Assembly (NCBI RefSeq): GCF_002355375.1
Contig: NZ_AP017312.1
Span: forward strand, 292,501 to 337,500
Direction of reading: 5' to 3'
Source: Aneurinibacillus soli
GTDB lineage: Bacteria; Bacillota; Bacilli; Aneurinibacillales; Aneurinibacillaceae
DNA length: 45,000 nt
Below, one piece after another: positions 1 through 7,850 of the stretch; positions within the stretch are counted from its first letter, which is position 1, and the number at the start of each line of letters is the position of its first letter. A model generated the notes under the pieces. It had not been told where the DNA came from and made no database searches. It saw nothing but the letters and a program-made list of their open reading frames with translations. A program made the translations under genes and the position numbers.

Positions 1-36
1 AATTACTACAGCTACCCCAATCGTCCACCCATTCAA
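1..36 (-). CDS. 5' end of a gene cut by the window edge (possible membrane protein)
   Basis: A TTG codon at 36-34 follows a strong purine-rich ribosome binding site (GAGGAGG, about nine bases upstream) and opens a frame that stays open to base 1. It would encode MNGWTIGVAVVI, a hydrophobic start suggesting a signal or membrane segment. It lies 24 bases downstream of the CPBP protease gene on the same strand. In many Bacillales the genes after recR are yaaL and bofA, but twelve residues are too few to assign anything. An ATG four bases further in reads only six codons before a stop and was not chosen. Confidence 0.35.
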   Translation of the reverse strand, partial: MNGWTIGVAVVI

Positions 37-60
37 CAGCCTTCTCCTCCTCGTTCTAAT

Positions 61-1005
61 TTATTTTTGAAAGAAATAAATAAGTACAGTAATGGAGTTA
101 TTAAGCGAATGAAATAATATAGATGCCCAGATACTTTGATAATGATGACGCAGCCATCCTAGCATTATGCCCATAATAAATAAAGGTGGGAAAAACACAG
201 GGTCTACATGAAAAACACTGAATAATAAGCTCGAACCTAAAATTCCAGCTACCACACCAAATCGATTTGTAATCGCTGTTTGTAGCACACCCCGAAACAT
301 CATTTCTTCTGCGATTGGCACAAACACCCCGATTAGTACTATTTCCAAAAGTCCCATAATAAGACCGAGATCTCTAGCCTGTGTTACTCCACCTGAAATT
401 TGCTTCTCACGCCAGGAACCCAGTTCAAAATGTAACCAATCCGCAATCGGGACCGTCACCCATTCATCCAGTAAAAAAGTAGAAAACAAATAACACGCCA
501 CAGCCGCTCCTATCATCGAAAGCACCCGAACCGGCCGAACAAACCCTAGCTCATCCATTCGCCCCGCAAATAAAATCAGACCACCTGCAAGCATTAAAAT
601 TTGCGATAAAAAAGATTCAATAAGTCCGCCAGATGTATCCTCCTGAAAGAAAGCACCGCCTACAAACCAATAAAGAACGTAGGTTACTCCTGTCAGCGCC
701 TGATAAAGAGCAAAATAATACAACGTATCGGTCACCGTCAACTCTCTCTCCCACAGCAAGAGCTCCCTGCGCCGTGCTTTCAGAAGAGCCGGCACAAATA
801 GAGCAATCGGCAGAACACTCAGGCCAATCGTGATCAAAATCAGCCATATGTTTGATTCATCAGCCGCCTCAATCCGCCACAATCCCCGTTCCGTTACTGT
901 CCAGCGGAGTGAAGAAAACTGGAGCGCGATTGCACTGACATACCCAAGCAGCAACAATACACTTGAAACCACAGCCACTTGCTCCCACCGTCTATTATTC
1001 GTCAC
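61..1005 (-). CDS. CPBP family intramembrane metalloprotease
   Basis: Predicted membrane protein of 314 residues with about eight hydrophobic segments. The CPBP/Abi (CAAX protease) signature is visible near residues 225-290: EEMMFRGVL, which supplies the glutamate pair and arginine, then the FH of SVFHVDP and a last LFHSLNNS, which supply the metal-binding histidines. Bacterial members are glutamic/metallo intramembrane proteases involved in bacteriocin immunity, peptide processing or regulated proteolysis; the substrate here is unknown. The open frame runs upstream to 1095, but the GTG at 1005 has a GAGG Shine-Dalgarno sequence about seven bases before it, whereas the upstream codons overlap the recR terminator. 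It follows recR on the same strand, separated by that terminator, so it probably has its own promoter. Confidence 0.85.
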   Translation of the reverse strand: MTNNRRWEQVAVVSSVLLLLGYVSAIALQFSSLRWTVTERGLWRIEAADESNIWLILITIGLSVLPIALFVPALLKARRRELLLWERELTVTDTLYYFALYQALTGVTYVLYWFVGGAFFQEDTSGGLIESFLSQILMLAGGLILFAGRMDELGFVRPVRVLSMIGAAVACYLFSTFLLDEWVTVPIADWLHFELGSWREKQISGGVTQARDLGLIMGLLEIVLIGVFVPIAEEMMFRGVLQTAITNRFGVVAGILGSSLLFSVFHVDPVFFPPLFIMGIMLGWLRHHYQSIWASILFHSLNNSITVLIYFFQK

Positions 1006-1070
1006 ATCCTCACCTCGCCATCTTGTACAAACATATTCCGTATCCCTCCAGAACAGAACAAGCTCTCCTC

Positions 1071-1112
1071 TATAAAAAATAAAGATGCTCAGCAATTTAT
1101 GCTGGCATCTTC
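1071..1112 (-). terminator. Intrinsic terminator after recR
   Basis: On the minus strand AAGATGC-CAGCA pairs with TGCTG-(A)GCATCTT around a five-base loop, followed by a T-rich tract (TTTATTTTTT). It ends the dnaX-ebfC-recR transcript and separates it from the CPBP gene. Confidence 0.8.
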
Positions 1113-1137
1113 ACTTTAACATGGAAAGAGTAGAATG

Positions 1138-1734
1138 TTACAACTCTCTTCTTCCCTCCAGTGCTTTTGAAATCGTCACCTCATCAGCATATTCCAGATC
1201 CCCGCCTACCGGAAGGCCGTGAGCAATACGCGTCACCCGAATACCAAACGGTTTAACCAGCCGGGAAATATACATCGCAGTCGCTTCCCCCTCAATATTT
1301 GGATTGGTTGCTAGAATTATCTCCTGCACGTTTTCATCCTCCAAACGCCGGAGTAACTCAGCGATCCGAATATCTTCCGGCCCGATCCCTTCCATAGGAG
1401 AAATCGCACCGTGTAGTACATGATAATAACCTGTAAGCTCGCGTGTTTTTTCCATCGCGATCAAATCTTTCGGCTCCTGTACGACACAAATAATAGACTT
1501 GTCCCGCGATGTATCCGAACAAATACGACAAGGGTCCACATCTGTAATGTTTTGGCATACGGAGCAATAAAACAAGTTCCGCTTTGCATTTACAAGCGCT
1601 TTGGCGATATCAAGCACATCGTCTTCTTTCATGCTAAGAACGAAAAAGGCCAGACGGGCTGCCGTTTTCGGGCCGATGCCTGGCAATTTCATAAATCCAT
1701 CAATCAATTTAGCTATTGGTTCGGGATAATACAC
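1138..1734 (-). CDS. recR: Recombination protein RecR
   Basis: 198 residues, the normal RecR length. RecR acts with RecO and RecF to load RecA on gapped DNA during recombinational repair. Visible features are the N-terminal helix-hairpin-helix ([15 protein letters not shown], residues 15-30), a four-cysteine zinc finger (CSVC at about 57 and CRIC at about 69) and a Toprim domain with the acidic motif [16 protein letters not shown]. The C-terminal Walker-B-like segment [16 protein letters not shown] is typical. It lies 21 bases after ebfC and is the last gene of the dnaX operon, an arrangement conserved across Firmicutes. Confidence 0.98.
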   Translation of the reverse strand: MYYPEPIAKLIDGFMKLPGIGPKTAARLAFFVLSMKEDDVLDIAKALVNAKRNLFYCSVCQNITDVDPCRICSDTSRDKSIICVVQEPKDLIAMEKTRELTGYYHVLHGAISPMEGIGPEDIRIAELLRRLEDENVQEIILATNPNIEGEATAMYISRLVKPFGIRVTRIAHGLPVGGDLEYADEVTISKALEGRREL

Positions 1735-1755
1735 GTATGCCTCCCTGTCTGTGAC

Positions 1756-2076
1756 CTAGAACATCCCTGGCATGTTCATGCCGCCCGTGAAACGTCCCAT
1801 GCTTTTCGATGCCATCTCATCGGCTTTATTGAGCGCTTCCGTTACCGCAGCCAGCACAAGATCTTCGAGCATTTCTACATCATCCGGATCAACTGCTTCT
1901 GGCTTGATTTTCACTTCAATAATTTCCTTCTGACCATTCGCTTTCACGGTTACCATTCCACCGCCGGATGTTCCTTCTACAGTCTGCTCCTTCAGCTCTT
2001 CTTGCGCCTTCTGCATTTGCTGTTGCATTTTCTTAACCTGCTTCATCATATTTTGCATATTTCCGCCACCAAACAT
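1756..2076 (-). CDS. ebfC: YbaB/EbfC family nucleoid-associated protein
   Basis: 106 residues. Members form dimers that bind DNA, coat the nucleoid and affect expression of many genes; the B. subtilis member is YaaK. The sequence shows the standard layout: a Met/Gln/Lys-rich N-terminal helix (residues 1-35, [19 protein letters not shown]), a small beta sheet containing [11 protein letters not shown], and a C-terminal helix ending in a Gly/Met-rich tail. It lies between dnaX (12 bases upstream) and recR (21 bases downstream), the usual place, which makes cotranscription likely. A good AGGAGG site precedes the ATG. Confidence 0.97.
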   Translation of the reverse strand: MFGGGNMQNMMKQVKKMQQQMQKAQEELKEQTVEGTSGGGMVTVKANGQKEIIEVKIKPEAVDPDDVEMLEDLVLAAVTEALNKADEMASKSMGRFTGGMNMPGMF

Positions 2077-2088
2077 ATCATATTCCTC

Positions 2089-3813
2089 CTAATCGTTTAT
2101 GTTTACAAGTTCTTCGCCAAACAGTTTTATCGCCTCATCAACCAGCGGCTCTGCTTTGGGAACAGCCAATGGCTCCTCTCCGGATTCTTTGGCTGGCAAA
2201 ACGGCTGTCTGCTGAATCTCCTGCCACTGGCTTTCCATCAACGTAAATAATTCAACAGGGCGATTTATAAACCCTTTTACAACCTCTTCAATTAACTTTT
2301 TATTTAACTCACGTGATGTTGTCTCACAATGAATAACACTCTTAAAACAGACCACCATTCCATCCTGAGAGAGTGCAACCGGCTTGCCATCAAGAAGCCA
2401 GGCATGCAGCTGAATGCTGCGTGATTTGACTGTACCAAGAATATCTGGCCAGATGGACTGCAGCTTCTGTAGCTGCGGTTCAATCGAATGAGCCACTACA
2501 TCACGAATGCGGCCGGACGGAATTTTGACCGTTGGCTGGAGGCTAGGACGACGCTTCTCCGAGCGAGTTGGTTGAGACACAGGCGAAGCCGCGCCTCCTT
2601 CTGCTTCCATCTGCTTAAGACGCTTCTCCAGTATATCGATTCGCTGCAGAAGCTGTGCCATATCCGAAGATAAAACAGCCGGCCCGTCTGAGGGACTAAC
2701 TCTCTCCCCTGCAAATTCCTGTTCCGAACCCACTGTTTGGCAAAGCTGAATCAGAATTAGCTCGAGCATAATCCGCGGCTGACTGGCCCACTTCATCTCA
2801 CTTTTCGCCCGATTTAACTGCTCAATAATGGAGAAAATGCGAGAGCGCTCCAGACTATCAGCCAGCTCAGGAAATCCTGGTTCCAGTGTGATTCGATCGC
2901 GAATCTCTTCTAGTGCCGGAGCTGTTTTATACAGCAAGAGATCACGGAAGTAAAACAGCAGATCATCCAGGAACTGCTCGGGGCTTTTGCCTTCCTGCAC
3001 GAGGCGACGAACGATATCGAGTGCCGTAGCTGTTGACGCATCCTGAATCGCTGACACCGTCTCACTCAGCAAACCATGAGAAGCGGCACCCGTAATTGCG
3101 ATCACATCTTCAAGGTCAATATGATCACCACCGAATGAAAGGGCCTGATCAAGCAAACTCAGCGCATCCCTCATCCCGCCTTCTGCCATACGCGCAATAA
3201 ATGTCAGCGCCTGATCCGAAATCTTAACGTTTTCCGACTCGACCGCCTCACGCATCCGCTTCACAATTGCTCCGCTCCCAATGCGCCGGAAATCAAACCG
3301 CTGACAGCGAGAAATAATCGTGGCCGGAAGTTTATGCGGATCTGTCGTTGCCAGAATAAAAATCACATGGGCTGGCGGTTCTTCTAGCGTTTTCAGTAAG
3401 GCGTTAAACGCTTCCGTCGTCAGCATGTGCACTTCATCAATAATATATACTTTATACCGCACTTGAGTCGGCGCATACTTCACTTTATCACGAATATCCC
3501 GAACTTCTTCAATTCTTCGATTCGAAGCAGCGTCAATCTCCATGACATCGACAACAGAGCCTTCTGTAATTCCACGGCAGGCCGCGCATTCGTTACAAGG
3601 TTCCGCTGCCGGTCCCTGTTCGCAGTTAATAGCCTTCGCCATCACCTTGGCTGCACTTGTCTTTCCGGTACCACGCGGCCCGTTAAATAGGTACGCATGA
3701 GAAAAACGCTGCTCTTTAATTGCATTTTGCAGCGTACGTGTGATGTGCTCCTGGCCTACGATATCATGAAACGTCTGCGGCCGCCAAACACGATATAATG
3801 CACGATATGTCAT
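2089..3813 (-). CDS. dnaX: DNA polymerase III subunits gamma and tau
   Basis: 574 residues, close to B. subtilis DnaX. It is the ATPase of the clamp loader that places the beta clamp on primed DNA and, as tau, couples polymerase to helicase. Visible motifs: Walker A GPRGTGKTS (about residues 45-53), a four-cysteine zinc module (CEQGPAAEPCNECAAC, about 64-79), Walker B IIDEVHML, the SRC arginine-finger segment TIISRCQRFDF, and a low-complexity linker near 400-425 before the tau C-terminal domain. I see no obvious slippery frameshift site, but did not search exhaustively. It heads the dnaX-ebfC-recR group. Confidence 0.98.
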   Translation of the reverse strand: MTYRALYRVWRPQTFHDIVGQEHITRTLQNAIKEQRFSHAYLFNGPRGTGKTSAAKVMAKAINCEQGPAAEPCNECAACRGITEGSVVDVMEIDAASNRRIEEVRDIRDKVKYAPTQVRYKVYIIDEVHMLTTEAFNALLKTLEEPPAHVIFILATTDPHKLPATIISRCQRFDFRRIGSGAIVKRMREAVESENVKISDQALTFIARMAEGGMRDALSLLDQALSFGGDHIDLEDVIAITGAASHGLLSETVSAIQDASTATALDIVRRLVQEGKSPEQFLDDLLFYFRDLLLYKTAPALEEIRDRITLEPGFPELADSLERSRIFSIIEQLNRAKSEMKWASQPRIMLELILIQLCQTVGSEQEFAGERVSPSDGPAVLSSDMAQLLQRIDILEKRLKQMEAEGGAASPVSQPTRSEKRRPSLQPTVKIPSGRIRDVVAHSIEPQLQKLQSIWPDILGTVKSRSIQLHAWLLDGKPVALSQDGMVVCFKSVIHCETTSRELNKKLIEEVVKGFINRPVELFTLMESQWQEIQQTAVLPAKESGEEPLAVPKAEPLVDEAIKLFGEELVNIND

Positions 3814-3888
3814 GTTTGCCTCTCCGCTTTCTTGTCCATATATGCTGTCTGGCCATATACGGAACTAAGATAATCAATCATAGTATTT

Positions 3889-3917
3889 ATTATATCATTG
3901 AACACACTTTACAGGAA
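3889..3917 (-). promoter_or_regulatory. Probable sigma-A promoter of the dnaX operon
   Basis: A perfect TATAAT (3894-3889) is preceded by TGA, giving an extended -10, with a weak -35 (TTCCTG, 3917-3912) at 17-base spacing. It lies about 75 bases upstream of the dnaX start. Confidence 0.55.
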
Positions 3918-3934
3918 AGAGGGGAGGGGAGCAG

Positions 3935-5356
3935 TCAACAAGAAGGAAGGATGACATGAAAAGTCGTGCCGAAACCTTTGCTTGAAATTCGGATACTGCC
4001 GCCCATATCGTGAATAATTTTCTGACAAACCGGTAGACCAAGTCCGGTTCCATTTTCCTTTGTTGTAAAAAAGGGTTCAAAAATCTTGTCAGCTAGATAG
4101 GGGGGGATTCCTGGACCGCTATCATGTATCGTAATCTCTAGGTTACCCTGATTGGATGCAATACGTACAGTAAGCTGTCCTTTTCCACCCATAGCCTCAA
4201 TTCCATTTTTGGATATATTCAAGAATACCTGCTTTAGCAGTTCTCTATCCCCTATAATGAGTGGAAGGGGGACTTCCTGCTGCACCTTAATCTCGATCCC
4301 CTGTAGCAGTGCTTCATTTTTTATAATGGGTAAAATCTCCAGCATAACCTGCTCAATGTCAACGAGCTTGTACTGAATCTCCTTCTGCTTACTGAGTAAC
4401 AAGAACTCACTTACCAGATCGTTAATCCGCTTAATTTCAATGAGCATAATATCTGTGTAGCTTTTCTCTTTTTGCATGCCAGCTTCTTCTAACGATTCCC
4501 GCATCATCTGAAGAAAACCGTTAATCGAGGTGAGTGGATTGCGAATTTCATGGGCTGTACCAGCCGCAATCTGCCCGATCATAGCCAGACGATCACTGCG
4601 TTCGATTTTCTCTTCGAGTGAGCGCATATTCGTGATGTTTTTGAAGATATAGTAGCCACCCTTGATCTGGCCCTCTGCATCACGAAATACATCCGAGTCG
4701 ACAATCAGCTCAAACCGCTGTTCCCCATTATTCCACGAATAGGGTTTATCCGATACCGTAACACCACTCAGCAGAGAAGAAGAAATAAATCCCTGTTCTT
4801 CGCCCATTCCCGGGAAAGCTTCTTCAATTTTCTTATTAATGATCTCGGTCTTGCGCACCCCCAGAATGGTGCAGGCTTTATTGCTAATCTCCAAAATCCT
4901 GGCTTCCTTATTCAGCAGAATAATTCCCAGATTTACCTCGCGAACGATTTGTTGATAAATAAACGGGAAAGTAGACTGCCCCTGAGCTTCTTGAATGCCC
5001 GGTAGGATAATATAATGAATCGCATCCTCTCCGTTCCCCCTGTAAATCATCAAATCGCACATGCATGTACCGCCGCTTTTTAACCGTAGCAAACTGCGAG
5101 GCGTCTGGGAAAAACGCTCGCGCATAATATTGCAATAGGAAAGCCAGCCTTCAAACGAATCTTTCGTTACGAATAAATCCTGATATGTCTTTTGCTTAAT
5201 TTCTTCGTATGTATGGCCAGTTGCCTGAAGCAAGATTGCATTCGCCTCTACAATGTGACCCTGTCCATTAAAAAACACAGCGGCAAATGGCATCGTATGC
5301 AGATGTATTTCTAATTCGTCCATCCCGATCTCTAAATGAAATGAATTACCAGACAT
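3935..5356 (-). CDS. PAS-domain sensor histidine kinase (sporulation-kinase-like)
   Basis: Soluble kinase of 473 residues from the ATG at 5356, which has GGAGGGG nine bases upstream. The frame is open further back to 5596, but that part overlaps the SRP RNA and its terminator, so it is not coding. Order: a first PAS-like domain (about residues 10-120), a second PAS domain (about 140-250), the HisKA motif HEIRNPLTSINGF with the phosphorylated His at 269, then HATPase with N box NISKNGIEAM, G1 DSGPGIPP and G2 GTGLGLPV. No membrane segment is seen. There is no response regulator beside it. Orphan soluble PAS kinases with this HisKA sequence in Bacillales are often Kin-type sporulation kinases that feed Spo0F; a sigma-H-like promoter upstream fits this. 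NtrB-like signalling is the alternative. Confidence 0.88.
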   Translation of the reverse strand: MSGNSFHLEIGMDELEIHLHTMPFAAVFFNGQGHIVEANAILLQATGHTYEEIKQKTYQDLFVTKDSFEGWLSYCNIMRERFSQTPRSLLRLKSGGTCMCDLMIYRGNGEDAIHYIILPGIQEAQGQSTFPFIYQQIVREVNLGIILLNKEARILEISNKACTILGVRKTEIINKKIEEAFPGMGEEQGFISSSLLSGVTVSDKPYSWNNGEQRFELIVDSDVFRDAEGQIKGGYYIFKNITNMRSLEEKIERSDRLAMIGQIAAGTAHEIRNPLTSINGFLQMMRESLEEAGMQKEKSYTDIMLIEIKRINDLVSEFLLLSKQKEIQYKLVDIEQVMLEILPIIKNEALLQGIEIKVQQEVPLPLIIGDRELLKQVFLNISKNGIEAMGGKGQLTVRIASNQGNLEITIHDSGPGIPPYLADKIFEPFFTTKENGTGLGLPVCQKIIHDMGGSIRISSKGFGTTFHVILPSC

Positions 5357-5418
5357 TGCGTCTCCCCTCCATAAACTAGGGATAATTGCCATTTTGTCAT
5401 TTATTATGTTGACTATAC

Positions 5419-5447
5419 TAATTCTGTTTTCCTTTCTCATTTCCTTT
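5419..5447 (-). promoter_or_regulatory. Candidate sigma-H promoter of the histidine kinase
   Basis: On the minus strand AAAGGAAAT (5447-5439), then 11 bases, then ACAGAATTA (5427-5419). This fits the B. subtilis sigma-H consensus (RnAGGAWWW, 11-12 bases, RnnGAATWW) at every specified position. The region is purine-rich, so a chance match is possible. The kinase ATG lies about 60 bases downstream. Confidence 0.5.
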
Positions 5448-5454
5448 CTTTTCC

Positions 5455-5496
5455 GCAAAAAATAAGAACTCCCGGTGTAAAATACACCGGGAGTTC
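5455..5496 (-). terminator. Intrinsic terminator of the SRP RNA gene
   Basis: A perfect 14-base-pair stem, GAACTCCCGGTGTA against TACACCGGGAGTTC (5466-5496), followed on the minus strand by TTATTTTTT. It lies directly after the SRP RNA 3' end. Confidence 0.88.
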
Positions 5497-5503
5497 TATA
5501 AAA

Positions 5504-5771
5504 GGGAACCGCACACCTATCTTCGATACGTACATCCGGGCGGCCCCGTGTAGTTAGCTCAAACCAGGCACCCCTGCGGCACACGAAAGATACCACTTAT
5601 GGCTGCTTCCTTCCGGACCTGACCAGGTTCATGGGCTTCCGTTGCGCAGGACCCGGCTCTCAACACCACTTGCACGGACCTGACCCCACATGTTACGCAC
5701 CTCTGATAGGAATTCAACCCCGCTACAGCGGATTGCGGGTTACAGGGCACCGCTACCTCCCCATCTAGTGC
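5504..5771 (-). ncRNA. scr: Signal recognition particle RNA, large (Bacillus) type
   Basis: The conserved helix 8 with its GGAA tetraloop (CAGGTCCGGAAGGAAGCAG) is on the minus strand at about 5602-5621. Alu-domain sequence (GGGAGGTAGCGGTGCCCTGTAACC) lies near the 5' end, and the termini pair (CCGCAC with GTGCGG). About 268 nucleotides matches the roughly 270-nucleotide Bacillus 6S-like scRNA. With Ffh and HBsu/HU it targets nascent membrane and secreted proteins to the membrane. In B. subtilis the gene lies between tadA and dnaX; here that interval has been enlarged. The ends are estimated from the promoter and terminator and may be off by a few bases. Confidence 0.95.
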
Positions 5772-5776
5772 GGAAA

Positions 5777-5804
5777 CTTATACGCATTTATCAAGCAGTG
5801 TTAA
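5777..5804 (-). promoter_or_regulatory. Promoter of the SRP RNA gene
   Basis: TTAACA (5804-5799) and TATAAG (5782-5777) are separated by 16 bases on the minus strand and placed about seven bases before the inferred RNA 5' end. Confidence 0.55.
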
Positions 5805-5852
5805 CTGCCCATTCATCATAACAAAAACAGGACAGATGTGCAAGCTGGTCGA

Positions 5853-6617
5853 TTAAGGAAGGGGATCTAGCCTGTATCGTACAGACTCTACCCATTCGAT
5901 TTGTTCAGCTGTCAGAACCATTTGTTCATCTTCTTTTATAAGCGTTGGATTCATCGGCGTATCTGCCTGTACCTGTATAACCTGCCAGACAGTTTGGTCT
6001 GTTAATCGTACCTCACTGCCAATAGGAAATGGATTCAGAAGCCAGCGATACGCCTGCAACTGATTCATGTCACGCTCCCATATGTACGTCACCAGCTTTT
6101 CATATGCTTTTTTCGGCTCGATCCAGCCGCTTTTGACCGTTGCAAATAATTGCTGTGCATAATAGCGTGCATATCTTTCATCTGCGCTCGTCTTACCAGC
6201 CAGTATACAGGCCTGCTGAAGCAGACTTGCTGTATACAAGATCGCAATCTGATGTACAAAACCGGAAAAATCATCCGGGGTATGAATACGAAGCTGCTCC
6301 ACAATTAGCTGTTGAAGAGAAACTTTTTTCTTTAATTCTCGCAGCATAAACCCATAATCGTGCAGGAATAACACACTGTTTATTGAGGAATCAAGCGTCT
6401 GGATAATCCGTATAATTTGCTCCATCCATTCATCTGCCTGCACACATACTTTTGCTATTTCAAGTCTGTTCATCCACGTAAGATGCTGACTTTGAAGTAC
6501 AAGAGGAGCTTTCAGCCATACTCTCCCACTATCGTCCACCACATCAATCGCCAGAACCACGCCTGCTTTTAGGAAAGAAACGGGGAGTAAAATATTTTTC
6601 TCTTCAGCGATGCTCAT
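5853..6617 (-). CDS. Unknown protein with an HD-GYP-type N-terminal segment
   Basis: 254 residues from the ATG at 6617, which overlaps the last 14 bases of the upstream phosphatase gene, so the two are probably translationally coupled. Residues 9-45 (LPVSFLKAGVVLAIDVVDDSG, then LKAPLVL) resemble the short beta domain that begins many HD-GYP c-di-GMP phosphodiesterases. The rest is helical, and I do not find an HD pair or a GYP motif, so it is unlikely to be an active phosphodiesterase. The C-terminal part (residues 195-250) has another beta-rich stretch, again reminiscent of this family. No signal peptide or membrane segment. Pairing with a PP2C phosphatase suggests a signalling role. The exact function is unknown. 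Confidence 0.75.
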   Translation of the reverse strand: MSIAEEKNILLPVSFLKAGVVLAIDVVDDSGRVWLKAPLVLQSQHLTWMNRLEIAKVCVQADEWMEQIIRIIQTLDSSINSVLFLHDYGFMLRELKKKVSLQQLIVEQLRIHTPDDFSGFVHQIAILYTASLLQQACILAGKTSADERYARYYAQQLFATVKSGWIEPKKAYEKLVTYIWERDMNQLQAYRWLLNPFPIGSEVRLTDQTVWQVIQVQADTPMNPTLIKEDEQMVLTAEQIEWVESVRYRLDPLP

Positions 6618-7755
6618 TACCTTCACCCCATTCAATCAAAAGCATCGTATAATCATCTTCCCGTGTCGGATGCTCTTTCTGAATTTCCTGTTTGAGACGC
6701 ATCTGGAGCGGATCGAGCTCATGGTAATCTGATGATCGAAAAATTGTAGTCAGCTGCTCAATCCGCTTCGCATTTCCTTCCGGATCATGTCCTTTCTCAT
6801 ACACACCGTCTGTCATAAGCATAAGACGTCCCATCTTCTCTACTTCCAATCTCTTTGTTTCATGTCGGTTCGTTTCAATAATACCGAGCGGCAAAGAAGT
6901 AGAACCCAGACAATGAAGTGTATTCGCTTCCATATCAAGCACATAACCATTCGGATGGCCTGCATTCGCATATTCCACAGTTCCAGTCGATACATCTATC
7001 ACGACATAAATGCAGCTAACAAACATCGTTTCCGGGAGGCGGAAGAACAGTCGGCATAGATGGGCGTCCAACTCCTTCATAACCGTGGCAGGATCGGTCA
7101 CTTTGGTAGCCAATCCGCCTAAAAGCGTACGAATCGCCATCGTAATTAAGCAAGCCGAAAAACCGTGTCCCGACACATCCAGCAAGAATAATGCTGCTTT
7201 GCCATCGTCAAGTGGAATAAACTCGAATAAGTCACCACCGAGAAGGTAATATGGCTGATGTATGTACGTGAAGCGAATGGCTCCTTTTTTCACTTTCTGA
7301 GGATGCAGACTTTTCTGAACAAGAGTGGCGATATTCAGCTCTTTTTGTACAGCATGAAATCGACTCATTCGCTCATTCAGGCTACGGGCATGTGCGATGT
7401 ACTTCTGAACCATCAGACGAACTTCGCGTACATCAAGAGGGTAGGAAAAAATATAGGCGACACCACGGTCAAAATACAACAGTCTATCTTCGAAATAAAG
7501 TCCCGGACAATCAAGTAGAATAGGCAAAAGCGGCTCAACGTTTCTCAACTCATGGATGGCTTCTTTAAGCTTTTCCGCTTTTTCAGCGCTGGCAGCACTG
7601 ACCAGTACCAACTCAACGGTCGTAACACGTTCCATAACGCGCCGCAAATGCGAGACATCCTTCACCTCTAACAAGCGATACTGCATGGAAAGAAGAGAAC
7701 GCATAAGCGGCTGGGGCGTTCCAAGAAGCAGAATAGTGCCAGCAGACTCTGACAT
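6604..7755 (-). CDS. PP2C/SpoIIE-family serine phosphatase with receiver-like N-terminus
   Basis: 383 residues from the ATG at 7755; an upstream GTG at 7767 lies too close to the AAAGGTG site. The N-terminal 115 residues have the alternating hydrophobic pattern of a receiver domain (TILLLGTPQPLMRSLL at the start), but the usual Asp pair and phosphoacceptor are not evident, so it may be a pseudo-receiver. The C-terminal domain is a PPM/SpoIIE phosphatase: GGDLFEFIPL, FLLDVSGHGFSACL with metal-binding Asp, NAGHPNGYVL, and LMLMTDGVYE. Such proteins dephosphorylate anti-sigma-factor antagonists, as RsbU, RsbP or SpoIIE do. No antagonist or anti-sigma gene is nearby, so the target is unknown. It overlaps the next gene by 14 bases. 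Confidence 0.88.
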   Translation of the reverse strand: MSESAGTILLLGTPQPLMRSLLSMQYRLLEVKDVSHLRRVMERVTTVELVLVSAASAEKAEKLKEAIHELRNVEPLLPILLDCPGLYFEDRLLYFDRGVAYIFSYPLDVREVRLMVQKYIAHARSLNERMSRFHAVQKELNIATLVQKSLHPQKVKKGAIRFTYIHQPYYLLGGDLFEFIPLDDGKAALFLLDVSGHGFSACLITMAIRTLLGGLATKVTDPATVMKELDAHLCRLFFRLPETMFVSCIYVVIDVSTGTVEYANAGHPNGYVLDMEANTLHCLGSTSLPLGIIETNRHETKRLEVEKMGRLMLMTDGVYEKGHDPEGNAKRIEQLTTIFRSSDYHELDPLQMRLKQEIQKEHPTREDDYTMLLIEWGEGNEHR

Positions 7756-7795
7756 AAAAACAGACACACCTTTTCTATGAATTTTTCATCATAGA

Positions 7796-7850
7796 CAACT
7801 AGTAAAAAAACAGCGGTTCCTTTCTGATGGAATCGCTGTCCTACTAGTTG
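7796..7850 (-). terminator. Terminator after the secreted-protein gene
   Basis: On the minus strand ACAGCGATTCC pairs with GGAACCGCTGT (7839-7810) and is followed by seven Ts. A second perfect nine-base-pair stem (CAACTAGTA/TACTAGTTG, 7796-7804 with 7842-7850) encloses both hairpin and T-run. It starts right after the stop codon and lies before the phosphatase start. Confidence 0.85.

Noticed and set aside
5357-5596. Long N-terminal extension of the histidine kinase frame
   Set aside because: It runs through the sigma-H-like promoter, the SRP RNA terminator and the RNA 3' end and has no binding site; the ATG at 5356 has a strong one.
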